Positions 1-5,124 of a stretch of DNA of 5,124 nt are shown piece by piece. The stretch lies in the NCBI GenBank assembly GCA_013001485.1, contig JABDMN010000340.1:1-5124 (forward strand), written 5' to 3'. The notes beneath the pieces were generated by a model. The model saw nothing but the letters and a program-made list of their open reading frames with translations. It ran no database searches and was not told where the DNA came from. A program made the position numbers and the translations under genes. Origin of the DNA: Acidimicrobiia bacterium (lineage in GTDB: Bacteria > Actinomycetota > Acidimicrobiia > Spongiisociales > UBA5794). Position 1 is the stretch's first letter; each line of letters opens with the position of its first letter.

Positions 1-906
1 CGGGTTCATCTCCACCACGATGCGACGCCCCGTTGCCGGGTCCACAGCGAACTGGACGTTGGACCCACCGGTAGCCACGCCGATGGCGTCCAGACAGGCG
101 ATCGCGTCGTCACGCATCTCCTGGTACTCGCGATCGGAGAGCGTCTGGATAGGAGCGACCGTTATCGAGTCGCCCGTGTGGACACCCATCGCGTCGAGGT
201 TCTCGATCGAGCACACGATCACCGCGTTGCCGGCGTGGTCTCGCATCACCTCCAGCTCGAACTCTTTCCACCCGGTCACCGATTCCTCGACGAGTACTTC
301 TCCAACAGGTGACTCGTCGATGCCGACCGTGACGATGTGCACCAGCTCTTCGTGATCCCCGGCTACGCCGGTTCCCTTGCCGCCCATGATGTAGGAGGGC
401 CGCACCATCACGGGATACCCGATCTCGGACGCGGCTGCCTCGGCTTCGGCGAGGGAGTGGCAGTACGTGCCTCGGGCGGTCTCCAACCCGATGGACGTCA
501 TGATCTCCTTGAACCTGTTCCGGTCCTCTGCGGCAGCGATGGCATCAGTGTCGGCGCCGATGAGTTCGACCCCGTACTTCTCGAACACGCCCCGGTCGTC
601 AAGGACGGTCGTGACATTGAGGGCCGTCTGGCCGCCAAGGGTCGGGAGAACCGCGTCGGGTCGCTCCTTTTCGATGATCGACGCCACAACCTCGGGGGTG
701 ATGGGCTCGATGTAGGTGGCATCAGCGAACTCAGGGTCGGTCATGATCGTCGCCGGGTTCGAGTTCACCAGGATCACTCGGTAGCCCTCGGCGGCAAGGA
801 CCTTGATCGCCTGCGTGCCCGAGTAGTCGAACTCGCAGGCCTGCCCGATGACGATCGGTCCAGACCCGATCACCAGGATCGAATGGATGTCGTCTCGCCT
901 AGGCAC
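1..906 (-). CDS. carB: Carbamoyl-phosphate synthase large subunit, N-terminal 302 residues (runs off the left edge)
   Basis: Large subunit of glutamine-dependent carbamoyl-phosphate synthetase. It phosphorylates bicarbonate, adds the ammonia delivered by CarA and phosphorylates the resulting carbamate. The reading frame is open from a GTG at 906-904 to the window edge with no stop. The product begins [19 protein letters not shown], the usual CarB N-terminus, with [11 protein letters not shown] next, which fixes the start. Visible elements are the preATP-grasp domain with [12 protein letters not shown] (about 48-59) and [11 protein letters not shown] (about 87-97), then the first ATP-grasp domain with Arg129, RPSYIMGG (169-176), Glu215 in [24 protein letters not shown] and Gln285, Glu299 and Asn301. 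These fall at the E. coli residue numbers for the carboxyphosphate ATP site. The glycine loop reads GGKGTG where many homologues have GGTGGG or similar. The remaining roughly two thirds of the protein (oligomerisation, carbamoyl-phosphate and allosteric domains) lies outside. It overlaps carA by 8 bases and has no clear Shine-Dalgarno of its own, suggesting coupled translation. Confidence 0.97.
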   Translation of the reverse strand, partial: MPRRDDIHSILVIGSGPIVIGQACEFDYSGTQAIKVLAAEGYRVILVNSNPATIMTDPEFADATYIEPITPEVVASIIEKERPDAVLPTLGGQTALNVTTVLDDRGVFEKYGVELIGADTDAIAAAEDRNRFKEIMTSIGLETARGTYCHSLAEAEAAASEIGYPVMVRPSYIMGGKGTGVAGDHEELVHIVTVGIDESPVGEVLVEESVTGWKEFELEVMRDHAGNAVIVCSIENLDAMGVHTGDSITVAPIQTLSDREYQEMRDDAIACLDAIGVATGGSNVQFAVDPATGRRIVVEMNP

Positions 907-2059
907 CGGGAGATCCAGCCACGCGCTCGACGAATCGATCGAACAAGACCTTGGCATCGTTGGGCCCCGGTGCTGCTTCCGGGTGGTACTGCACCGAGAA
1001 CGCCGGCGTCTCGAGACACTCGAGGCCCTCGAGGGTTCCATCGTTGAGATTCTGGTGGGTGGGCCGTACCTCCCCGAAGCTCGTGCTCACGGTTGTGGGA
1101 AGCTGTTCGGGCCCCGCCATTGCCTCAGGCTCCGGTGCCGTGCCCTCGGTGAGCGACCAGAGATCGACGGCGAACCCATGGTTCTGGCTCGTGATCTCAA
1201 CCGATCCGTCCTCGAGACGACGAACCGGATGGTTGCCTCCGTGATGGCCGAACGGCAGCTTGAACGTGGACGCGCCTAGAGCAAGTCCCAGCACCTGGTG
1301 CCCCAAACAGATGCCGAAGACGGGAACCTGTCCAAGGAGCTCACGCACCATGGTGGTCGGCCCAACCAGCGGCTCCGGGTCGCCTGGTCCATTCGACAGG
1401 AAGACACCGTCGGGGCTGAGAGCCATGATCTCCGCAGCCGATGCTCCGGCAGGGACGATGTCGACCCGACACCCCCGGTTGGCGAAGGCATCGACGATGT
1501 CACGCTTGATGCCGAAGTCGACGGCAACGATGCGGGCCCGCTCCTCACCAGCGGCCTCGGCGACCCATGCTTGGTCGGTCGAGACGCCTGTCGCCAGGTC
1601 CTGGCCCTCCATCGTCGGTGCCTGGGAAGCGATCGCGACGAGTTCGGCCTCGTCGACGTCGGATCCCATGGCCACTGGCATCGCGCCGTGGTCGCGCAAG
1701 TGACGCGTGAGTCGCCGGGTGTCCACGCCCGAGATCGCGGCGACGCCATGGCTCGTCAGGTATTCGGCGAAGCCTCCCTCTGACCTCCACGATGAGTGGC
1801 GGCTAGCCATAGCTCTCACCACGAACCCCGCCACATGGGGACGGGAAGCCTGTTCATCCGCGCGGCTCACTCCGTAGTTGCCGATGTGCGGAGCAGTCAT
1901 CACCACCACCTGGCCGGCATAGGACGGATCGGTGACGACCTCCTGATACCCCGACATCGCCGTGTTGAACACTGCCTCGCCGATACCCACGGCATCGGCT
2001 CCGACGTACTCGCCGCGGAAGACGGCCCCGTCTGCGGTGGCGAGTAGCGCCGGTCTCAC
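899..2059 (-). CDS. carA: Carbamoyl-phosphate synthase small (glutaminase) subunit, complete
   Basis: Glutamine amidotransferase subunit, 386 residues, which hydrolyses glutamine and channels ammonia to CarB. The N-terminal CPSase small-chain domain (about 1-150) carries [21 protein letters not shown] and [18 protein letters not shown]. The C-terminal class I amidotransferase domain has the oxyanion-region LSNGPGDP (221-228), the nucleophile elbow GICLGHQ with Cys251, and YHPEAAPGP with His359 and Glu361, so the catalytic triad is complete. Between QNHGFAVD (292-299) and the [12 protein letters not shown] stretch there are roughly 24 more residues than in E. coli CarA, rich in Pro, Glu and Thr. 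The GTG start at 2059-2057 overlaps the pyrC stop as GTGA. A GAGGTGA Shine-Dalgarno lies at 2070-2064, four bases upstream. The TAG stop at 901-899 lies inside the start of carB. Length is typical of the family. Confidence 0.97.
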   Translation of the reverse strand: MRPALLATADGAVFRGEYVGADAVGIGEAVFNTAMSGYQEVVTDPSYAGQVVVMTAPHIGNYGVSRADEQASRPHVAGFVVRAMASRHSSWRSEGGFAEYLTSHGVAAISGVDTRRLTRHLRDHGAMPVAMGSDVDEAELVAIASQAPTMEGQDLATGVSTDQAWVAEAAGEERARIVAVDFGIKRDIVDAFANRGCRVDIVPAGASAAEIMALSPDGVFLSNGPGDPEPLVGPTTMVRELLGQVPVFGICLGHQVLGLALGASTFKLPFGHHGGNHPVRRLEDGSVEITSQNHGFAVDLWSLTEGTAPEPEAMAGPEQLPTTVSTSFGEVRPTHQNLNDGTLEGLECLETPAFSVQYHPEAAPGPNDAKVLFDRFVERVAGSPGA

Positions 2060-3330
2060 GTGGTCACCTCGGAGCCCAACCGATGGGTCACCTCACCGTT
2101 GGCGACGGTCAGTTGGACGGACCCGGTCAGGACGCTTCCGAGGTAGGGGGCATTCGACGATTTCGACAGCGTTTGTGAGGTGTCGGCCTCCGCTGCCGGA
2201 TCGAACACGACAAGATTGGCCATTTCGCCCTCGCGGAGAGACCCCTGGTCGGGAACCTGTGCGATTGCCGCCGACGCCGTACTCATCCGGTCGAAGAAGG
2301 CGAGCGGATCGAGACCGACGTGTGTGTTGACCACTGCAGCCGCCCACTCCAACCCGGTTACACCAAAGGGAGCCTCCTCCCATGGCACGTCCTTCTCGTG
2401 AGCCGCGTGAGGCGCATGATCGGTGGCGACGCAATCGATGGTCCCGTCCCGCAGGGCATCGCGTACCGCAGCCACGTCATCTGGATCCCGCAACGGCGGC
2501 ATCATCTTGTACACGGGATCTGTCTCTTCGACTCGCCCGTGATCAAATGCCAGATGGTGAGGTGTCGCCTCGGCGGTCACCGGCAAGCCCTCCTCCTTGG
2601 CCGATGCGACCAGGGCCACAGCACCCGCTGTCGAGATGTGCTGGACGTGGTAGCGGCAGCCCGATAGCCGAACCAGGGCCAGGTCTCTTTCGATGATCGT
2701 CTCTTCGGCCTGACGGGGAACACCGGCCATGCCCAACCGGCTCGAAACCGTGCCCTCGTGCATGTGGCCGCCTGCGGCGAGTCCCGGGTCGATGCAGTGC
2801 TGGGCGATGACGCCTCCTCGCTCGGCGAGGTACTCCATGGCTCGACGGAGGAGACCGGCATCGGCAACAGTGTCGCCGTCGTCGGTGTACACCCTGACGC
2901 CGGCGTCCCATAGCTCGTCGAGATGAGCCAGACGCTGCCCGAGCCGGCCCTCGCTGATGGCGCCCGCAGCAGAGACGCTGACGATGCCCACCTGGCGACC
3001 GCGGTCGACGACGTAGCGTGCCAGGTGCCCGGCATCCGTTGCAGGGTCGGTGTTGGGCATCGCGACGATCGCAGTGAAGCCACCAGCAGCAGCAGCCCGC
3101 GATCCAGACTCGATGTCTTCTTTCCACTCCTGGCCCGGTTCGCGCAGGTGCGTGTGGATGTCGACAAAGCCGGGACCGACCCACATTCCAGTGCAGTCGA
3201 TCACCTCGCCGACCTCGTCGAGTCCGACGCCGATTCCGGTGACGACTCCATCTGTGACCGTCACGTCGGCACCGTCGACGACACCGGCACTGGTGGCGAC
3301 TGTGGCATTGCGGAGCGTCAAGTCACTCAC
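2056..3330 (-). CDS. pyrC: Dihydroorotase (class I), complete, with an Asn-to-Met change in the substrate motif
   Basis: Zinc amidohydrolase of 424 residues that cyclises N-carbamoyl-aspartate to dihydroorotate, the third pyrimidine step. Metal and catalytic residues fall at the standard class I positions: DIHTHLREPG with His59, His61 and Arg63; TDDG with Asp150/Asp151; QHCID with His178; HVQHISTAGA with His231; and CVATDHAPH with Asp304 and His308. A C-terminal strand with GEMANLVVFDP closes the amidohydrolase composite domain. The motif usually reading KxNPPLR here reads KMMPPLR, so residue 277 is Met, not the Asn known to help bind the substrate. I chose the GTG start at 3330-3328 (VSDLTLRN) because it has GGAGG at 3340-3336 at good spacing and overlaps the pyrB end by only 8 bases. 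An in-frame ATG at 3429 would add 33 non-conserved residues inside pyrB. Full metal ligands favour an active enzyme, not an inactive PyrC-like partner of PyrB. Confidence 0.96.
   Translation of the reverse strand: MSDLTLRNATVATSAGVVDGADVTVTDGVVTGIGVGLDEVGEVIDCTGMWVGPGFVDIHTHLREPGQEWKEDIESGSRAAAAGGFTAIVAMPNTDPATDAGHLARYVVDRGRQVGIVSVSAAGAISEGRLGQRLAHLDELWDAGVRVYTDDGDTVADAGLLRRAMEYLAERGGVIAQHCIDPGLAAGGHMHEGTVSSRLGMAGVPRQAEETIIERDLALVRLSGCRYHVQHISTAGAVALVASAKEEGLPVTAEATPHHLAFDHGRVEETDPVYKMMPPLRDPDDVAAVRDALRDGTIDCVATDHAPHAAHEKDVPWEEAPFGVTGLEWAAAVVNTHVGLDPLAFFDRMSTASAAIAQVPDQGSLREGEMANLVVFDPAAEADTSQTLSKSSNAPYLGSVLTGSVQLTVANGEVTHRLGSEVTT
2064..2070 (-). promoter_or_regulatory. Shine-Dalgarno that fixes the carA start
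   Basis: GAGGTGA lies within the final codons of pyrC, four bases before the carA GTG at 2059. It supports a GTG start whose first bases overlap the pyrC TGA. Confidence 0.65.
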
Positions 3331-4243
3331 GTTCGCCTCCCAACAGCTGGAACAGAACCGCCATCCGCACGGCGACTCCGTTGGTGACCTGGTCGAGGAC
3401 GAGACACCTTGGGTGGTCGGCGACGGCATCGTCGATCTCGATTCCGCGGATCATTGGCCCCGGGTGCAACACGACGGTGTCGGGCTTCATCGCCCGGAAT
3501 CGGTCCCAGGTCATCCCGAACCTCGAGCGGTACTCGGCAACCGAAGGGAAGAGAGAAGTTCCCCCACGTTCGGATTGGACCCTGAGCAGATAGACCGCAT
3601 CGACCTCTGTCAGGACGGCATCGAGATCGTGGCTCACGGTCACCGGCCAACCGACCACATCGTTCGGCAGCAAGGTCGGAGGCGCCACCAGGGTGACCTC
3701 AGCCCCGAGCGTGGCGAACGCGAAGATGTCGGATCGGGCGACACGGCTGTGTCGGATGTCTCCCACGATGGCGATCCGGGAGCCGTCGAGTGCGCCGAAT
3801 CGTTGCACGAGGGTCAGGCAATCGAGGAGCCCCTGGGTCGGATGCTGGTGGGCGCCGTCTCCTCCGTTGACGACCGGGACGGAGGCCCATTCGGCGACCC
3901 GCCACGGCGCTCCGGTGCTCTTGTGACGCACGACGATCAAGTCGGCGCCCATCGCCTCGATCGTCAGAGCAGTGTCCTTGAGGGATTCACCCTTGGACAG
4001 CGACGACGTGCCCGGCGAAAACGACATGGTGTCCGCCGACAACGCCCGAGCTGCCCTCTCGAAGGACATCCTGGTGCGGGTCGACGGCTCGAAGAACATC
4101 GTTGCGACCGTCTTGCCTCGCAAAGCGGGAACCTTGGGAATCGGCCGATCCAGGACATCACGGAACTCGGCGGCGTCTTGCAGCAGCGACTCGAGCGCTT
4201 CTCTCTCGAGGCCCTCAGTGGTCAACAGATGTGGTCCGGTCAT
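3323..4243 (-). CDS. pyrB: Aspartate carbamoyltransferase catalytic chain, complete
   Basis: Catalytic chain of aspartate transcarbamoylase, 306 residues, which transfers the carbamoyl group to aspartate in the committed pyrimidine step. The carbamoyl-phosphate domain shows [13 protein letters not shown] (50-62) with the phosphate loop Ser54-Thr55-Arg56-Thr57-Arg58, Lys84 in LSKGES, Arg106, and HQHPTQ with His134 and Gln137. The aspartate domain shows [11 protein letters not shown] (161-171), the RVQSER loop (221-226) and [12 protein letters not shown] (259-270), followed by [13 protein letters not shown]. These separate it from ornithine carbamoyltransferase, whose specificity loop differs. 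No regulatory chain gene (pyrI) is present, so allosteric control of the E. coli type is unlikely. In such operons PyrB often forms a complex with class I dihydroorotase, but that is inference. The ATG at 4243-4241 overlaps the pyrR stop as ATGA, and a purine-rich GGGGGAAG lies just upstream. It is the only gene here with an ATG start. Confidence 0.97.
   Translation of the reverse strand: MTGPHLLTTEGLEREALESLLQDAAEFRDVLDRPIPKVPALRGKTVATMFFEPSTRTRMSFERAARALSADTMSFSPGTSSLSKGESLKDTALTIEAMGADLIVVRHKSTGAPWRVAEWASVPVVNGGDGAHQHPTQGLLDCLTLVQRFGALDGSRIAIVGDIRHSRVARSDIFAFATLGAEVTLVAPPTLLPNDVVGWPVTVSHDLDAVLTEVDAVYLLRVQSERGGTSLFPSVAEYRSRFGMTWDRFRAMKPDTVVLHPGPMIRGIEIDDAVADHPRCLVLDQVTNGVAVRMAVLFQLLGGERE
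3336..3340 (-). promoter_or_regulatory. Shine-Dalgarno that fixes the pyrC start
   Basis: GGAGG lies within the last codons of pyrB, five bases before the GTG at 3330. It decides between this start and the in-frame ATG at 3429, which would need a long overlap with pyrB. Confidence 0.75.
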
Positions 4244-4767
4244 TCCGCTTCCCCCAGCCAGACTCCCTCTTCACCATCGATCTCGTGGAGACGCACCGTC
4301 ACCCGTTCCGAAGCCGAGGTGGGCAGGTTCTTTCCGACGAAATCTGCACGGATCGGCAGTTCACGATGACCTCGATCGACGAGGACAGCGAGCTGGACGG
4401 CCTGAGGCCTCCCGAGGTCGGCGAGGGCGTCGAGTGCTGCGCGGATGGTGCGACCGGTGAACAACACGTCGTCGACGAGCACCACGACTGTGCCCTCGAG
4501 CGATGACGGCAGCGATGTCTTTGCCAGGGCGACGGTGGGCCTGCTGGAGAGATCATCCCGGTACAGGCCGATGTCGAGTGTGCCTACCGGGACCTCTACG
4601 CCTTCGATCTTGCCGATCTCGGCTGCGAGGCGTTCGGACATCGGAACGCCTCTGGTGTGGATCCCGACGAGGACAACACGATCAGGTCCGTGGTTTCGTT
4701 CGACGATTTCGTGAGCCATCCGTCGAGTGATCCGCTCGACGTCGGACGATTCGAGCACCCGTTTCAC
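4240..4767 (-). CDS. pyrR: PyrR, bifunctional pyr operon regulator / uracil phosphoribosyltransferase
   Basis: RNA-binding regulator of pyrimidine genes, 175 residues, with the phosphoribosyltransferase fold and often weak uracil phosphoribosyltransferase activity. Visible features are [12 protein letters not shown] (16-27), [17 protein letters not shown] (32-48), [16 protein letters not shown] (62-77), the PRPP-binding loop [15 protein letters not shown] (95-109) and the PyrR-typical [25 protein letters not shown] (126-150). The GTG start at 4767-4765 is the only start possible after an in-frame TGA at 4776-4774, three codons upstream. No Shine-Dalgarno sits next to this GTG; the strong one is 29 bases away and serves, or is bridged by, the leader elements described separately. 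The stop overlaps the pyrB ATG. PyrR bound to UMP or UTP should bind the hairpin at 4805-4822 and repress its own operon. Confidence 0.95.
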   Translation of the reverse strand: MKRVLESSDVERITRRMAHEIVERNHGPDRVVLVGIHTRGVPMSERLAAEIGKIEGVEVPVGTLDIGLYRDDLSSRPTVALAKTSLPSSLEGTVVVLVDDVLFTGRTIRAALDALADLGRPQAVQLAVLVDRGHRELPIRADFVGKNLPTSASERVTVRLHEIDGEEGVWLGEAE

Positions 4768-4793
4768 GATGCATCACACATGCCAGCGCGCAT
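4764..4793 (-). CDS. Putative nine-residue leader peptide overlapping the pyrR start
   Basis: An ATG at 4793-4791 begins a ten-codon frame, MRAGMCDAS followed by TGA, whose last four bases form GTGA with the pyrR start codon. The strong Shine-Dalgarno AAGGAGG (4803-4797) lies three bases before this ATG, closer than ideal, and 29 bases before the pyrR GTG, too far for direct use. This suggests that ribosomes load at the leader frame and reach pyrR by termination and reinitiation, the same 4-base overlap arrangement used at pyrR/pyrB and pyrC/carA. The peptide shows no run of one amino acid, so amino-acid attenuation is unlikely. A frame this short can arise by chance; the support is position, not conservation. 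Confidence 0.5.
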   Translation of the reverse strand: MRAGMCDAS

Positions 4794-4795
4794 GT
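4778..4795 (-). promoter_or_regulatory. Inverted repeat over the leader-peptide start codon
   Basis: On the minus strand ACATGC, six loop bases GCGCTG, then GCATGT form a perfect 6-bp stem. The 5' arm contains the leader ATG (4793-4791) and the 3' arm contains the second in-frame ATG of the leader frame (4781-4779). In RNA it would hide the leader start, or, if stable during initiation, bring the Shine-Dalgarno within about 11 unpaired bases of the pyrR GTG. No T-run follows, so it is not a terminator. The repeat is seen directly; any function is inferred. Confidence 0.45.
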
Positions 4796-4796
4796 C

Positions 4797-4803
4797 CCTC
4801 CTT
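4797..4803 (-). promoter_or_regulatory. Shine-Dalgarno AAGGAGG, first ribosome-binding site of the pyr operon
   Basis: A seven-base match to the anti-Shine-Dalgarno, the best in the window. It begins one base after the 3' end of the PyrR-binding hairpin, so bound PyrR should block ribosome access. It is three bases from the leader ATG and 29 from the pyrR GTG. Confidence 0.8.
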
Positions 4804-4804
4804 C

Positions 4805-4822
4805 CCGGCCTCACTGGACCGG
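4805..4822 (-). promoter_or_regulatory. PyrR-binding RNA hairpin (pyr leader binding loop)
   Basis: In RNA terms the element reads CCGGUC, hexaloop CAGUGA, then GGCCGG. It forms a six-pair stem (C-G, C-G, G-C, G-C, U-G, C-G) closed by a loop matching the CNGNGA consensus of PyrR binding loops, within the familiar UCCAGNGAGG core. It begins two bases after the nusB stop codon and ends one base before the Shine-Dalgarno. No terminator or antiterminator lies between it and pyrR. This layout is the one for which PyrR-dependent translational repression was shown in Mycobacterium smegmatis. The match and context make binding very likely; the mode of repression is inferred. Confidence 0.88.
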
Positions 4823-4836
4823 ACTTAAAGGTCGGT
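4818..4836 (-). promoter_or_regulatory. Possible alternative hairpin competing with the PyrR loop
   Basis: The minus-strand bases ACCGAC (4836-4831) can pair with GTCCGGT (4824-4818), leaving one bulged C and a six-base loop CTTTAA. This uses the CCGG arm and the following T needed for the PyrR hairpin, so the two structures exclude each other. The loop holds part of the nusB stop codon TAA, so a ribosome ending nusB translation would disrupt it. The pairing is seen; a switching role is speculation. Confidence 0.25.
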
Positions 4837-5124
4837 TCGGGACGCGACGCTAGCAGTCGAATCGGGGGTCTCAGTGTCGCCCCGGATCGAGGTTGTCAGC
4901 GTCGCCAGAACTCCATTGACGAAGCTCCCGGACCGTTCGGTCGAGAACTCCTTCGCCATCCGGACGGCCTCGGAAATGACGACGCCGGTTGGGGTGTCTG
5001 TGTTCTTGAGCTCCCACACGGCGATCCGCAGGACATTGCGGTCCACGGCGGGCATGCGGTTGACCCGCCAACCCCGAGAGGTCGTCTCGATCATCTCATC
5101 GAGGCTCTCGGCCTCCTCCACCAC
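4825..5124 (-). CDS. nusB: Transcription antitermination factor NusB, C-terminal 99 residues (start outside the right edge)
   Basis: NusB binds boxA RNA together with ribosomal protein S10 (NusE) to support processive transcription of rRNA operons. The visible part contains the conserved helices of the all-alpha fold: GWRVNRMPAVDRNVLRIAVWEL, then TGVVISEAVRMAKEFSTERSGSFVNGVLATL, both typical of NusB C-terminal halves. The frame is open to the window edge, so the GTG at 5124 is not taken as the start; NusB is usually about 130-160 residues. The last 19 or so residues (from RGDTETPDS onward) extend past the conserved fold and look disordered; this stretch of DNA also holds the candidate pyr promoter. 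The TAA stop at 4827-4825 is two bases from the PyrR hairpin and 57 bases from the pyrR start, with no terminator between, so co-transcription with the pyr genes is possible. Confidence 0.93.
   Translation of the reverse strand: MVEEAESLDEMIETTSRGWRVNRMPAVDRNVLRIAVWELKNTDTPTGVVISEAVRMAKEFSTERSGSFVNGVLATLTTSIRGDTETPDSTASVASRTDL
4847..4874 (-). promoter_or_regulatory. Candidate pyr operon promoter inside the 3' end of nusB
   Basis: An extended -10 element TGCTAGCGT is present, with hexamer TAGCGT at 4852-4847. Sixteen bases upstream lies CTGAGA (4874-4869), a 4 of 6 match to TTGACA. The predicted start near 4840 would give a leader of about 18 bases before the PyrR hairpin, as expected for a short pyr leader. 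It falls within the coding sequence of the variable NusB tail. Promoter calls in G+C-rich actinobacteria are unreliable; the alternative is transcription from upstream of nusB. Confidence 0.3.

Noticed and set aside
337..1047. Plus-strand open frame of 236 codons opposite carB and carA
   Set aside because: The minus strand encodes unbroken CarB and CarA here; the plus-strand product is Arg/Gly/His-rich with no family features.
2056..3330. Catalytically dead PyrC-like subunit serving only as a PyrB partner
   Set aside because: All metal ligands and the catalytic Asp304 are present; only the substrate-motif Asn277 is changed.
3331..3429. N-terminal extension of pyrC from an ATG at 3429
   Set aside because: The 33 added residues are non-conserved and lie within pyrB, while the GTG at 3330 has a well-placed GGAGG and gives the normal dihydroorotase N-terminus.
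3050..4369. Plus-strand open frame of 439 codons opposite pyrC, pyrB and pyrR
   Set aside because: It is antisense to three clearly conserved genes, has no recognisable domain, and long antisense frames are expected at this G+C content.
4772..4774. ATG just upstream of the pyrR GTG as an alternative start
   Set aside because: It is in a different frame from pyrR and opens only a short frame of about 30 codons with no PyrR similarity.
4764..4860. Bacillus-type transcription attenuator (terminator and antiterminator) before pyrR
   Set aside because: Neither hairpin in the leader is followed by a T-run (the longest is three T residues, before the PyrR loop), and there is no space for an antiterminator stem.
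1..5124. Novel defence, mobile or accessory system
   Set aside because: All of the window apart from the 57-base leader region is explained by housekeeping genes in a familiar order; no transposase, integrase, repeat array or unexplained gene was seen on either strand.

Overview
The window is the upstream part of a bacterial de novo pyrimidine biosynthesis operon. It is read entirely on the minus strand, so gene order runs from high to low coordinates: nusB (3' part only), a short regulatory leader, pyrR, pyrB, pyrC, carA and carB (5' part only). The high G+C content, the frequent GTG starts (pyrR, pyrC, carA and carB), the nusB-pyrR-pyrB-pyrC-carA-carB order and the protein sequences all point to an actinobacterium. 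Acidimicrobiia is a reasonable guess, but it is from memory and not tested. No mobile element, CRISPR array, tRNA, rRNA or intrinsic terminator was seen, and there is no gene-free stretch longer than 57 bases.

Layout. Positions 5124-4825 hold the last 99 residues of NusB. Positions 4824-4768 are the nusB-pyrR gap. It contains a near-ideal PyrR-binding RNA hairpin (4805-4822) abutting a strong Shine-Dalgarno sequence (4797-4803). That Shine-Dalgarno does not serve the pyrR start codon, which is 29 bases further on; it sits just ahead of a possible nine-residue leader peptide (4793-4764) whose stop overlaps the pyrR GTG. A perfect 6-bp inverted repeat (4778-4795) covers the leader start codon. 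After this, every gene overlaps the next by 4 or 8 bases (pyrR/pyrB 4, pyrB/pyrC 8, pyrC/carA 4, carA/carB 8), so the operon looks translationally coupled from end to end.

How the genes work together. CarA and CarB make carbamoyl phosphate from glutamine, bicarbonate and ATP. PyrB joins it to aspartate, and PyrC closes the ring to dihydroorotate. PyrR senses uridine nucleotides and should repress the operon through the leader hairpin. No terminator/antiterminator pair follows the hairpin, so the layout fits translational repression, as established for Mycobacterium smegmatis, rather than the transcription attenuation of Bacillus. The later genes pyrD, pyrF and pyrE are not in the window.

The enzymes are mostly ordinary and intact. 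The points worth a second look are the compact leader (hairpin, Shine-Dalgarno, leader peptide and second hairpin within about 60 bases) and a methionine at position 277 of the dihydroorotase, where the family's substrate-contacting asparagine is expected.
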